From contig JANLJE010000006.1 in NCBI GenBank assembly GCA_029255645.1, forward strand, positions 39,872 to 103,871: a stretch of 64,000 nucleotides of DNA, read 5' to 3'. Positions 48,243 to 56,515 of this stretch are shown here, piece by piece. A program made the translations under genes and the position numbers. Origin of the DNA: Comamonadaceae bacterium (GTDB taxonomy: Bacteria; Pseudomonadota; Gammaproteobacteria; Burkholderiales; Rhodocyclaceae). Each line of letters starts with the position of its first letter. Position 1 is the first letter of the stretch. The notes under the pieces were generated by a model. It was not told the DNA's origin and made no database searches. It saw nothing but the letters and a program-made list of their open reading frames with translations.

Positions 48243-48257
48243 TAGACCGGTCGTCTA
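48243..48257. promoter_or_regulatory. NemR-type operator before the TetR gene
   Basis: TAGACCGGTCGTCTA, identical to the site at 47498-47512, 21 bp before the TetR ATG. It indicates autorepression. Confidence 0.82.
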
Positions 48258-48369
48258 GTGAGCTAGTGAGCCCGTCCATGAACGGCAGGATCGGAAACCT
48301 CCGTTCCATGCCGCTGCAGGCTGGGTCAAGCCCCGTGCCAGGCCTCGCATGCCGACCGCATGCTGATCT

Positions 48370-48413
48370 CATCTGCTGCCCATCTGCTGCCCATCTGCTG
48401 CTCATCGGCTGCC
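48370..48413. repeat. Four 11-bp tandem repeats upstream of the TetR gene
   Basis: CATCTGCTGCC (48370-48380, 48381-48391), CATCTGCTGCT (48392-48402) and CATCGGCTGCC (48403-48413). Confidence 0.92.
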
Positions 48414-48539
48414 CATGTCGCGTTGGCCGCCGGTTCTGCCGGCTCGATCCTGTCGAGCAAGACCCTGCGGGCTTGCGCGCAGCACCTGGCGCACGGCGGC
48501 GAGGGGGCGGCGGCTCGGGGTGCCGGGCCCGGGTTGGCC

Positions 48540-49130
48540 TCAGTTGCCGGCCGGGGGCTGGGCGGACTTGGGCCGGAAGGCTTTGACCACGGCCGGGTCG
48601 GTTTCCATCCAGGGCGCGCCGATCAAATCCAGGCAGTAGGGCACGGCGGCGAAGATGCCGGGCACGAGGACCCGGCCTCCGGCATCCTTCAGGCCCTCCA
48701 GGGTTTCCCGGATGGACTTGGGCTGGCCGGGCAGGTTGAGGATCAGGGCCTGCCTGCGGATCACCGCCACCTGGCGGGAGAGGATGGCGGTAGGCACGAA
48801 ATGGAGGCCGATCTGGCGCATCTGTTCGCCGAAACCGGGCATTTCCTTGTCGGCCACGGCCAGGGTGGCCTCCGGGGTCACGTCGCGCCGGGCCGGGCCG
48901 GTGCCGCCGGTGGTCAGCACCAGATGGCAGCCGGCATCATCCACCAGGGCCTTCAGCGTGGCTTCGATGCCGGGCCGGTCGTCGGGAATCAGCCGGGTTT
49001 CGGCCTGGAACGGAGTGATCAGGGCCTGTTGCAGCCAGTCCTCGAGGGCGGGGATGCCTTGGTCCGCGTAGGTGCCGCTAGAGGCCCGGTCGCTGATGGA
49101 GACCAGGCCGATCCTGAGCGGCTCATTCAT
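48540..49130 (-). CDS. mog: Molybdopterin adenylyltransferase
   Basis: A 196-residue MogA-type enzyme that adenylates molybdopterin before molybdate insertion. Motifs: RIGLVSISDRASSGTYADQGIPAL at the N-terminus, LVLTTGGTGPARRDVTPEAT (the MPT-binding TTGGTG loop) and ILNLPGQPKSIRETL. Length matches Mog (about 195 aa) rather than the shorter MoaB. It overlaps the end of darP by 8 bp. Confidence 0.94.
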   Translation of the reverse strand: MNEPLRIGLVSISDRASSGTYADQGIPALEDWLQQALITPFQAETRLIPDDRPGIEATLKALVDDAGCHLVLTTGGTGPARRDVTPEATLAVADKEMPGFGEQMRQIGLHFVPTAILSRQVAVIRRQALILNLPGQPKSIRETLEGLKDAGGRVLVPGIFAAVPYCLDLIGAPWMETDPAVVKAFRPKSAQPPAGN

Positions 49131-49674
49131 CGCCGGTCACTTCTTCTGCGGCAGGGGTTTCCTGGCCGTCCAGTTCCTTGAACACCCGGAACAGTTCGCG
49201 GAAGTTCCTGGGGGGCTTGTTTTCGGCCTGCTCCTTGACCGCCGCCCGGCGTAGCTGGCGCAGGCGGGTCAGGTCGGCCTGGGGAAATTTTTCGGCAATT
49301 TCCTGCAGCACCGCTTCGTCTTCCAGGAAGCGGGTGCGCAGCCGTTCCAGCCGGTGCAGTTTCGCCACTTCGGCGGCGGAATCCCCCCGGATGTGAGCCA
49401 GGGCAGCGCGGATCGGCTCCGGGTCCAGGCCCCGCATCAGCTTGCCGATGTATTGAAGCTGGCGGCGCTGGGCTTCGAACTTGGGAATGCGCTGGTATTC
49501 GCGCACGGCCTCGAGCAGGTCCTCATCCAGGTTCATGCGCTTCAACTGATCGCGGGAAAGTTGCACCAGGTCCTCACCCAGGGCCTGAAGTTCGTGCATG
49601 GCCTGTTTGACCTGGGTCTTGGAGGGGCGGCCGCCGTCTTCCAGTGTTTCGTCTTTGCGTTTGTTGTGGTGCAT
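49123..49674 (-). CDS. darP: Dual-action ribosomal maturation protein DarP (YjgA, DUF615)
   Basis: A 183-residue highly charged helical protein associated with late 50S assembly. Family signature: RPSKTQVKQAMHELQALGEDLVQLSRDQLKRMNLDEDLLEAVREYQRI, then AQRRQLQYIGKLMRGLDPEPIR and LRQLRRAAVKEQAENKPPRNFRELFR. The start MHHNKRKDE is chosen over an ATG six codons upstream. It is divergent from pmbA, the neighbour seen in many proteobacteria. Confidence 0.94.
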   Translation of the reverse strand: MHHNKRKDETLEDGGRPSKTQVKQAMHELQALGEDLVQLSRDQLKRMNLDEDLLEAVREYQRIPKFEAQRRQLQYIGKLMRGLDPEPIRAALAHIRGDSAAEVAKLHRLERLRTRFLEDEAVLQEIAEKFPQADLTRLRQLRRAAVKEQAENKPPRNFRELFRVFKELDGQETPAAEEVTGDE

Positions 49675-49710
49675 GGCAGCCTTGCTGGGCAAGATGGGGC
49701 GGGAGGGGGC

Positions 49711-49719
49711 TGCTATGAT
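49711..49719 (+). promoter_or_regulatory. Extended -10 promoter element of pmbA
   Basis: TGC-TATGAT, an extended -10 (TGn), 31 bp before the pmbA ATG. No -35 needed or seen. Confidence 0.55.
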
Positions 49720-49750
49720 AGCGATTTTTTACGCCCGGCGGCTTTCCTCT

Positions 49751-51088
49751 ATGGCTGAGAAACAATTCTCCAACGACTTTTCCACCCTGCAGCAACTGGC
49801 CCGGGATGTGCTCGGCCATGCCCGCCAGAAGGGCGCCAGCGCCTGTGAGGTGGAGGTCTCCGAAGGCTTCGGCCAGTCTGTCAGCGTGCGCTGCGGCGCA
49901 GTGGAAACCATCGAATACAACCGCGACAAGGGGGTGGGGGTCAGCGTTTACATCGGCCAGCGCCGCGGTCATGCCAGCACTTCGGATTTTTCGCCGAAGG
50001 CCCTGCGCGAAACCGTGGAGGCAGCCCTCAATATCGCCCGCTTCACCGCCGCGGACGACTGCGCCGGCCTGCCGGAGCCGGAGCAACTGGCCTGGGAAAC
50101 GAGGGATCTGGACCTTTACCATCCCTGGGAACTGCCGGTGGAGGCCGCCATCGAATTGGCCCAGCGCGCCGAAGCCGCCGCTTTCGAGGTGGATGAACGC
50201 ATCAGCAATTCCGAGGGCGCCACCATTTCCACCCAGCAAGGCCAGTTCGTGGCGGCCAACAGCCTGGGTTTCATGGCTGGCTATCCCACCTCCCGCCATT
50301 ACATTGCCTGCTCGGTGATTGCCGGGGAGCAGGACTCCATGCAGCGCGACGACTGGTACAGCACCGATCGCAACGCGGCCCGGCTAGAAGAGCCGGAACG
50401 GGTCGGGCAGCAGGCGGCCCGCCGGGCGCTCGCCCGTCTCGATGCGGGAAAAATCAGTACCGGCAGCTATCCGGTGATCTTTGAAGCGCCCTTGGCGGCC
50501 GGCCTGCTCGGCAATTTCGTCCAGGCCGTGAGCGGCAGCGCCCTGTACCGCAAATCCACCTTCCTGCTCGACCACCTGGGCCAGCAGGTCTTTCCTGAAT
50601 TCTTCCAGTTGAGCGAACGCCCCCATCTGCCCGGCGGCCTGGCCAGCGCCCCCTTTGACAACGATGGCGTGCTGACGCGGGACCGGGAAGTGGTGCGGGA
50701 CGGCATCCTGGAAGGCTATTTCCTCAGCGTCTATTCCGGCCGCAAGCTGGGCCTGCCCAGCACCGGCAATGCCGGGGGCAGCCACAACCTCATCCTCAAG
50801 CCCGGCGAGCACGATCTGGAGGGCCTGTTGCGCCTGATGGGCCGCGGCCTCTTGGTGACCGAGTTGCTGGGCCACGGGGTCAACTACGTGACGGGTGATT
50901 ATTCCCGGGGGGCGGCGGGGTTCTGGGTGGAGGATGGCCGGATCGTCCATGCGGTGGAAGAAATCACCATCGCCGGTAATCTCAAGGACATGTTCCGCAA
51001 GCTCCGCGCCGTGGGCCGGGATGTGCAGGTGCGGGGCTCGAAGCAGACCGGCTCCCTGCTGCTGGACGCCATGACCATCGCCGCCTGA
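49751..51088 (+). CDS. pmbA: Metalloprotease PmbA/TldE
   Basis: A 445-residue partner of TldD. The heterodimer degrades peptides and matures some ribosomally made peptides; TldD carries the active-site metal. Typical segments: GASACEVEVSEGFGQSVSVRCGAVETIEYNRDKGVGVSVYIGQRRG, RISNSEGATIS, LPSTGNAGGSHNLIL and HGVNYVTGDYSRGAAGFWVEDG. The ATG at 49751 begins MAEKQFSND. No tldD is adjacent. Confidence 0.95.
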   Translation: MAEKQFSNDFSTLQQLARDVLGHARQKGASACEVEVSEGFGQSVSVRCGAVETIEYNRDKGVGVSVYIGQRRGHASTSDFSPKALRETVEAALNIARFTAADDCAGLPEPEQLAWETRDLDLYHPWELPVEAAIELAQRAEAAAFEVDERISNSEGATISTQQGQFVAANSLGFMAGYPTSRHYIACSVIAGEQDSMQRDDWYSTDRNAARLEEPERVGQQAARRALARLDAGKISTGSYPVIFEAPLAAGLLGNFVQAVSGSALYRKSTFLLDHLGQQVFPEFFQLSERPHLPGGLASAPFDNDGVLTRDREVVRDGILEGYFLSVYSGRKLGLPSTGNAGGSHNLILKPGEHDLEGLLRLMGRGLLVTELLGHGVNYVTGDYSRGAAGFWVEDGRIVHAVEEITIAGNLKDMFRKLRAVGRDVQVRGSKQTGSLLLDAMTIAA

Positions 51089-51111
51089 AGGCACAGGAAG
51101 GAAGCCCGCTC

Positions 51112-51750
51112 ATGACCGTGACGCGTTTTTGTTTCATCCGCCATGGCGAAACTGCCTGGAACACCCAGCGCCGCCTGCAGGGGCAGCTGGATATCGGCCT
51201 CAATGAAAATGGCGAAGGCCAGGCCCGCGCCGTGGGGCGATGGCTGGCCCGGCGCGGGGGAATCGATGTCATCCATTCCAGCGACCTGTCCCGCGCCTGG
51301 CGCACGGCCGGGCATGTCGGCATGGCCCTGGGGCTGACCCCGCTGCCGGCGCCGGGCTTGCGGGAGCGCCGCTACGGCGTGTTCGAAGGGCTGACTTACA
51401 CCGATGCCCGGGAGTGGCACCCGGAACACTATGCCCGTCTCGAAGCCCGGGAACCGGACTTCGTCATCCCCGACGGGGAAAGCCTGCGCCAGTTCCATGA
51501 CCGGGTCACGGCCGGTCTGGAGGCCTTGCTGGAACGGCACCGGGGCCAGACTCTGGTGGTGGTGGTGCACGGCGGGGTGCTGGACATCATCAACCGCTTC
51601 GTGCGGGGCAATTCCCTGTCCGCGCCGCGCGACTTCCTCATTCCCAATACCGGGCTGAACTGGGTCGTGCAGGATCGGGACGGCTGGCATATCGAAGCCT
51701 GGGGCGAGACCCCTCATCTGGAAGCCGGCGCCCTGGATGAGTTGAGGTAA
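51112..51750 (+). CDS. Histidine phosphatase (phosphoglycerate mutase-like)
   Basis: A 212-residue branch-1 histidine phosphatase. The catalytic RHGE motif is in [29 protein letters not shown]. The second His is in [16 protein letters not shown] and the acid residue near [11 protein letters not shown]. Substrate cannot be set from sequence: cobC/alpha-ribazole phosphatase, GpmB and general phosphatases share this pattern. There is no cobalamin gene nearby. Confidence 0.9.
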   Translation: MTVTRFCFIRHGETAWNTQRRLQGQLDIGLNENGEGQARAVGRWLARRGGIDVIHSSDLSRAWRTAGHVGMALGLTPLPAPGLRERRYGVFEGLTYTDAREWHPEHYARLEAREPDFVIPDGESLRQFHDRVTAGLEALLERHRGQTLVVVVHGGVLDIINRFVRGNSLSAPRDFLIPNTGLNWVVQDRDGWHIEAWGETPHLEAGALDELR

Positions 51751-51838
51751 GGATTTCTGCGCGGCCGCACCGGATTCTCCTTCCTTCTGCCGATCCTGTA
51801 GAATTGAGCCCTTTTTCAAAGGCTCGAGGGCAACATCC

Positions 51839-53089
51839 ATGTTTTCCGCCAAAGACACGCTCGCCAAGGTTGATCCCGAACTCTGGAAGGCGATTGAATC
51901 CGAAAATCGCCGCCAGGAAGATCACATCGAACTGATTGCTTCCGAAAACTACGTTTCCACCGCCGTGATGCAGGCGCAGGGCTCCCAGCTCACCAACAAG
52001 TACGCCGAGGGTTATCCCGGCAAGCGTTACTACGGCGGTTGCGAGTATGTCGACGTGGTGGAGCAGCTGGCCATCGACCGCCTGAAGGCCCTGTTTGGTG
52101 CCGACGCGGCCAACGTCCAGCCCAACTCCGGCTCCCAGGCCAACCAGGCCGTGCTGATGGCCTTCGCCAAGCCCGGCGACACCCTCATGGGCATGAGCCT
52201 GGCCGAAGGCGGCCACCTGACGCACGGCATGCCGCTGAACATGTCCGGCAAGTGGTTCAATGTCGTCTCCTACGGCCTCGATGAAAAGGAAGCGATCGAC
52301 TACGACGCCATGGAAGCCCTGGCCCGCGCGCACAAGCCCCGCATCATCGTCGCCGGCGCCTCCGCCTATTCCCTGCGCATCGACTGGGAGCGCTTTGCCC
52401 GGGTCGCCAAGGAAGTCGGCGCCATCTTCTGGGTCGACATGGCGCACTACGCCGGCCTGATCGCCGCCGGTTTCTACCCCAATCCCATTCCCTTTGCCGA
52501 CGTGGTCACCTCCACCACCCACAAGACCCTGCGCGGCCCGCGCGGCGGCGTGATCCTGATGAAGGCCGAGCACGAAAAGGCGATCAACTCCGCCATTTTC
52601 CCGGGCCTGCAAGGCGGCCCCCTGGAACACGTGATCGCCGCCAAGGCCGTGGCCTTCAAGGAAGCCGCCACGCCCGAGTTCAAGCGTTACCAGGAGCAGG
52701 TCATCATGAACGCCCGGGTGATGGCGCGGGTGCTGGGCAAGGAGCGCGGCCTGCGCATCGTCTCCGGCGGCACCGAATCCCATGTGTTTCTGGTGGATCT
52801 GCGCTCCAAGCACATCACCGGCAAGGCGGCCGAAGTCGCCCTGGGCCAGGCCCACATCACCGTGAACAAGAACGCCATCCCCAAGGACCCGGAAAAGCCC
52901 ATGGTCACCTCCGGCATCCGCATCGGCTCGCCGGCCATGACCACGCGCGGCTTCACCGAGCTCGAAGCCGAGAAGATCGCCCACCTGATCGCCGACGTGC
53001 TCGATGCTCCCGGCGACCCGGCCGTGCTGGCCAAGGTGCGGGAACAGGTGAGTGCCTTGTGTCAGCGCTTCCCGGTCTACGGCGCCTGA
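51839..53089 (+). CDS. glyA: Serine hydroxymethyltransferase
   Basis: A 416-residue PLP enzyme interconverting serine and glycine while loading tetrahydrofolate with a one-carbon unit. The PLP Lys is in [58 protein letters not shown] and [13 protein letters not shown] are diagnostic. It heads glyA-nrdR-ribD, a common order that joins one-carbon, deoxynucleotide and flavin genes. A TAGAAT at 51799 is a plausible -10. Confidence 0.98.
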   Translation: MFSAKDTLAKVDPELWKAIESENRRQEDHIELIASENYVSTAVMQAQGSQLTNKYAEGYPGKRYYGGCEYVDVVEQLAIDRLKALFGADAANVQPNSGSQANQAVLMAFAKPGDTLMGMSLAEGGHLTHGMPLNMSGKWFNVVSYGLDEKEAIDYDAMEALARAHKPRIIVAGASAYSLRIDWERFARVAKEVGAIFWVDMAHYAGLIAAGFYPNPIPFADVVTSTTHKTLRGPRGGVILMKAEHEKAINSAIFPGLQGGPLEHVIAAKAVAFKEAATPEFKRYQEQVIMNARVMARVLGKERGLRIVSGGTESHVFLVDLRSKHITGKAAEVALGQAHITVNKNAIPKDPEKPMVTSGIRIGSPAMTTRGFTELEAEKIAHLIADVLDAPGDPAVLAKVREQVSALCQRFPVYGA

Positions 53090-53098
53090 TCGAGCCTG

Positions 53099-53125
53099 GC
53101 GCAGCGCCCGGCAGGGGCGCTGCGC
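53099..53125. other. Perfect 11-bp hairpin between glyA and nrdR
   Basis: GCGCAGCGCCC / GGGCGCTGCGC with loop GGCAG and no T-run after it. It ends 22 bp before the nrdR ATG, close enough to affect nrdR translation or glyA mRNA stability. It is not an ordinary intrinsic terminator. Confidence 0.75.
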
Positions 53126-53147
53126 TCACCCTTCTGGATTTTCCGGC

Positions 53148-53639
53148 ATGAAATGTCCGTTCTGCGGCACCCTGGATACCACCGTCGTCGATACCCGCAT
53201 CAACGATGAAGGCGACGTGGTGCGCCGCAGGCGGCGCTGCAGCCGCTGCGACAAGCGTTTCACCACCTATGAGCGGGCCGATGTGCAGCTTCCCCTGGTG
53301 GTCAAGAAGAATGGCGCCCGGGTGCCCTTTTCCCGGGACAAGCTGCGCGCCAGCCTCGAACTCGCCTTGAGAAAGCGCCCGGTGACGACCGAGGCCATCG
53401 ACAGTGCCATCGCCGGCATCGAGGAACGCCTGCTGGCCTCCGGCGCGCGGGAAATCCTCTCCCAGCAACTCGGCGAACTGGTGATGGCCGAGCTGAAAAA
53501 GCTCGACAAGGTGGCTTACATCCGCTTTGCCTCGGTCTATCGCAATTTCGAGGATGTGGATGCCTTCTCCCGGGTGATCAAGGAAGTTTCTCCGGGCACC
53601 GGGCGGCGCAAGGCCAATCCTCCGCCCGCCGGAACCTGA
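53148..53639 (+). CDS. nrdR: Transcriptional repressor NrdR
   Basis: A 163-residue repressor of ribonucleotide reductase genes. The zinc ribbon has [11 protein letters not shown] and [18 protein letters not shown]. The ATP-cone that senses ATP and dATP follows ([28 protein letters not shown] ... [14 protein letters not shown]). Length is standard. No NrdR box was noticed in the window. Confidence 0.97.
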   Translation: MKCPFCGTLDTTVVDTRINDEGDVVRRRRRCSRCDKRFTTYERADVQLPLVVKKNGARVPFSRDKLRASLELALRKRPVTTEAIDSAIAGIEERLLASGAREILSQQLGELVMAELKKLDKVAYIRFASVYRNFEDVDAFSRVIKEVSPGTGRRKANPPPAGT

Positions 53640-53646
53640 GCATTCC

Positions 53647-54741
53647 ATGCCCTTTTCCGCCTTTGATCACGCCTGCATGGCCGAGGCCATGCGGCTGGCC
53701 GAACGGGGCCTCTATTCCACCTCGCCCAATCCCCGCGTCGGCTGCGTCATCGTCCGTGCCGGGCAGGTGGTGGGGCGCGGCTGGCATGAGCGCGCCGGCT
53801 GCGCCCATGCCGAAGTCCATGCCCTCGGCGAGGCCGGCGAACTGGCCCGGGGCGCCACCGTCTATGTGACGCTCGAGCCCTGTTCCCACCATGGCCGCAC
53901 GCCGCCCTGCGCCGATGCCCTGATCGCCGCCGGCGTGAGCCGGGTGGTGGCGGCCATGGAAGACCCCAATCCTTTGGTCGCGGGAGCCGGCCTGCGCCGC
54001 CTCGAAGCCGCCGGCATCCGCACCGAGTGCGGCCTGCTCGCAGACGAGGCGCGGGAACTCAACATCGGCTTCGTCTCCCGCATGCGCCGGGGCCGCCCCT
54101 GGCTGCGCCTCAAGGCCGCGGCCAGCCTGGACGGCAAGACGGCCTTGAACAACGGCGCCAGCCAGTGGATCACCGGCCCCGAAGCGCGTCAGGACGGGCA
54201 CCGCTGGCGGGCCCGGGCCTGCGCCATCCTCACCGGCATCGGCACGGTACGAAGCGACGACCCGCGACTCGATGTGCGCGGCGTCGACACCGGCCGCCAG
54301 CCCCTGAAAGTGGTGGTCGATAGCCGCCTCGAACTTTCCCCCACGGCGCGGCTGTTCGAGCGTGGCCGGGTCCTGGTGGTCTCCGCCCGCAACGAGCCGC
54401 CCCAGCCGCTGCTGGACCAGGGCGCCGACTGGGTCTGCCTGCCCGATGCCGAGGGTAAGGTCGATCTGGCGGCCCTGCTCCAGGAACTGGGGCGGCGCGG
54501 CATCAACGAACTGCATGGGGAGGCGGGGCCCAGACTGAATGGCGCCCTGTTCCAGGCCGGGCTGGTGGATGAATTGCTGCTCTATCTCGCCCCCTGCCTG
54601 CTGGGCGACAAGGCCCGGAGCCTGTTTCATCTGCCGGAACTTGTCAGCCTGGAAGCGCGTCTGAATCTCGATATCCGCAGCCTCGACCCGGTGGGCCGGG
54701 ATGTGCGTCTGCTGGCCCGCTGCACTGAGGCCCGGCCTTGA
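53647..54741 (+). CDS. ribD: Riboflavin biosynthesis protein RibD (deaminase/reductase)
   Basis: A 364-residue bifunctional enzyme. The N-terminal deaminase has the zinc site HAEVHAL and PCSHHGRTPPC. The C-terminal reductase (about 145-364) starts RPWLRLKAAASLDGKTALNNGASQWITG and contains INELHGEAGPRLNGALFQAGLVDELLLY. It starts 7 bp after nrdR. No FMN riboswitch is visible upstream. Confidence 0.96.
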   Translation: MPFSAFDHACMAEAMRLAERGLYSTSPNPRVGCVIVRAGQVVGRGWHERAGCAHAEVHALGEAGELARGATVYVTLEPCSHHGRTPPCADALIAAGVSRVVAAMEDPNPLVAGAGLRRLEAAGIRTECGLLADEARELNIGFVSRMRRGRPWLRLKAAASLDGKTALNNGASQWITGPEARQDGHRWRARACAILTGIGTVRSDDPRLDVRGVDTGRQPLKVVVDSRLELSPTARLFERGRVLVVSARNEPPQPLLDQGADWVCLPDAEGKVDLAALLQELGRRGINELHGEAGPRLNGALFQAGLVDELLLYLAPCLLGDKARSLFHLPELVSLEARLNLDIRSLDPVGRDVRLLARCTEARP

Positions 54742-54773
54742 AGCGTCGTCACGTTGTCTACGAGGTCTAGAAC

Positions 54774-55322
54774 ATGAATCCACAACAAACCCAGGTCGCC
54801 ATCTTCGGCGGAGGTTGTTTTTGGTGCACCGAAGCCGTGTTTGCTGCCCTGGATGGGGTGCTGCGGGTGGGCTCGGGGTACTGCGGCGGAGTGGTGCCCG
54901 ATCCCGATTATGAGCAGGTTTGCGCCGGGACGACAGGGCATGCGGAAGTGGTGCGGATCGAATTTGACCCGGATCGCATCCTTTTCCAGGAACTGCTGGC
55001 GGTGTTCTTCCTCACCCATGACCCCACGACCCTCAACCGTCAGGGCCATGATCTGGGGACGCAATATCGCTCCGTGATTTTCTGCCAATCTCCCGCCCAG
55101 CGGCAGGAGGCGGAAGCGATGATCCGGGAATTGAACGAGGCCGGTACTTTTGCATCGCCCATTGTCACCGAACTCGCCGAAGCCCAGCCCTTCTGGCCGG
55201 CCGAGGCGCATCACCAGGCTTTTTTCGCGCACCACCCGCAGCAGCCCTATTGTGCCGCCCTGATTCCACCCAAGCTCGACAAGCTACGTCGCTATTTTCC
55301 CGAACGCTTGCGTCAGACCTGA
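54774..55322 (+). CDS. msrA: Peptide methionine sulfoxide reductase MsrA
   Basis: A 182-residue oxidative repair enzyme reducing Met-S-sulfoxide. The catalytic motif GGGCFWCTEAVF is near residue 15 and GYCGGVVPDPDYEQVCAGTTGHAEVVRIEFDP is typical. It lies 32 bp after ribD. The 3' end overlaps the convergent ThiF/MoeB-type gene by 39 bp. Confidence 0.97.
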   Translation: MNPQQTQVAIFGGGCFWCTEAVFAALDGVLRVGSGYCGGVVPDPDYEQVCAGTTGHAEVVRIEFDPDRILFQELLAVFFLTHDPTTLNRQGHDLGTQYRSVIFCQSPAQRQEAEAMIRELNEAGTFASPIVTELAEAQPFWPAEAHHQAFFAHHPQQPYCAALIPPKLDKLRRYFPERLRQT

Positions 55323-56066
55323 ACTACGGCATACCGGGCATTGCGGGTCCTTCCGGAATTTCAGCGTGCGCCAGGTCTGGGTCAGGGCATCGACCAGCAG
55401 CAGCCGCCCGACCAGAGGCTCGCCGATGCCGGCCATGAGTTTCAGGGCTTCGCTAGCCTGAAGGCAGCCGACGATGCCGGTCAAGGGCGCGAACACGCCC
55501 GTCACGGCGCAGCGCATTTCCTCGGCATCCTCCCCTTCCGGGAACAGGCAGTGGTAGCAGGGGGAGGCGGGGCAAGCGAGGTCGAAGACGCTCACCTGGC
55601 CATCAAAGCGCACGGCAGCGCCGGAGACGAGCGGTTTGCCGTGCTGCACGCAGGCCCGGTTGATGGCGTGGCGCGTGGCGAAGTTGTCGGAGCAGTCGAG
55701 TACCAGATCGGCTTTGGCCACCTGTTCTTCCAGAGCGGTGCCCGAAAGGCGCTCGGTGATGGGAAGGACGCGGGTTTCGGGATTCACGGCAGCCAGGGCG
55801 ATCTGGCCCGAAAGGGCCTTCAACTGGCCGAGCCGCGCTTCGGTATGCAGGATCTGGCGCTGCAGGTTGCTGGCATCCACCGTATCCCCGTCGGCCAGCG
55901 TCAGCGTGCCGACCCCGGCCGAGGCCAGGTAAATGGCGGCGGGAGAACCCAGGCCGCCCGCCCCGACCAGCAGCACCCGGCTGGCGAGGATGCGTTCTTG
56001 CCCCTCGATCCCCAGGGCGTCCAGCAAGATGTGGCGGCTGTAACGGAGGAGCTCCCGGTCGTTCAC
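55284..56066 (-). CDS. ThiF/MoeB/HesA-family E1-like adenylyltransferase
   Basis: A 260-residue enzyme that adenylates the C-terminus of a ubiquitin-like sulfur carrier (MoaD or ThiS). The ATP loop is VLLVGAGGLGSPAAIYLASAGVGTLTLADGDTVDASNLQRQILH. Zinc Cys pairs are ASPCYHC and DPQCPVC, and the Cys in AVTGVFAPLTGIVG follows MRC. The GTG at 56066 overlaps the upstream stop (GTGA), giving VNDRELLRYSRHILLD. MoaD- or ThiS-specific activity cannot be separated by sequence; no moaD or thiS is adjacent. Confidence 0.92.
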   Translation of the reverse strand: MNDRELLRYSRHILLDALGIEGQERILASRVLLVGAGGLGSPAAIYLASAGVGTLTLADGDTVDASNLQRQILHTEARLGQLKALSGQIALAAVNPETRVLPITERLSGTALEEQVAKADLVLDCSDNFATRHAINRACVQHGKPLVSGAAVRFDGQVSVFDLACPASPCYHCLFPEGEDAEEMRCAVTGVFAPLTGIVGCLQASEALKLMAGIGEPLVGRLLLVDALTQTWRTLKFRKDPQCPVCRSSGLTQAFGKIAT

Positions 56067-56461
56067 TTGTACTCTCGCCACTCCGGCGGGGTTTCGTCAC
56101 GGTCCCCGTGCGGGTGGCGCTCCCAGGCCTGGATATAGGCCTCATGGGATTGCTTCAGGGGCCGGTCGTGGGCGCCCAGGTTGTGCAGCTGGGTGTCTTC
56201 CACGTAATGAATCAGGGCCCGCATCAGCTTGCTCATCAAGGTGTTGTCGAGATGAAAGCCTCTGTCCCGCAGCCGGGTTTCCAGTTCTTCCAGGGTGTGC
56301 TGGCGCAGGTCGTAGGCCACTTCGATGGCGCGTTTGTCCAGTTTGAGGGCGACTTCCACCTGTTCTACCTGCTCCAGATGGTCGGCCGCTTCGGGAAGCT
56401 GGCCGGGAGGGAACTTGGAGAACAGAATCTCGCGCTGCTTGTGCAGGTCTGAAGCGCTCAT
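56063..56461 (-). CDS. Hypothetical protein upstream of the ThiF/MoeB-type gene
   Basis: A 132-residue soluble protein I do not recognise. The central part (QVEVALKLDKRAIEVAYDLRQHTLEELETRLRDRGFHLDNTLMSKLMRALIHYVEDTQLHN) resembles a ferredoxin-like (HMA-type) alpha/beta fold without the CxxC metal motif. The C-terminus is charged. It lies between ctpA and the E1-like gene and overlaps the latter by 4 bp. Confidence 0.75.
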   Translation of the reverse strand: MSASDLHKQREILFSKFPPGQLPEAADHLEQVEQVEVALKLDKRAIEVAYDLRQHTLEELETRLRDRGFHLDNTLMSKLMRALIHYVEDTQLHNLGAHDRPLKQSHEAYIQAWERHPHGDRDETPPEWREYK

Positions 56462-56515
56462 CGCGGGTTTCTCCAGAATCGGTGGACCCGCCCGGGGGTG
56501 GCGGGTCCAGGGTAG

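Larger units (their letters stand above)
48222..48539. other. 318-bp gap between the TetR and mog genes
   Basis: Holds the regulator's operator (48243-48257), a short direct repeat CTAGTGAG, and an 11-bp tandem array at 48370-48413. No supported gene; frames here lack ribosome binding sites. Confidence 0.6.
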
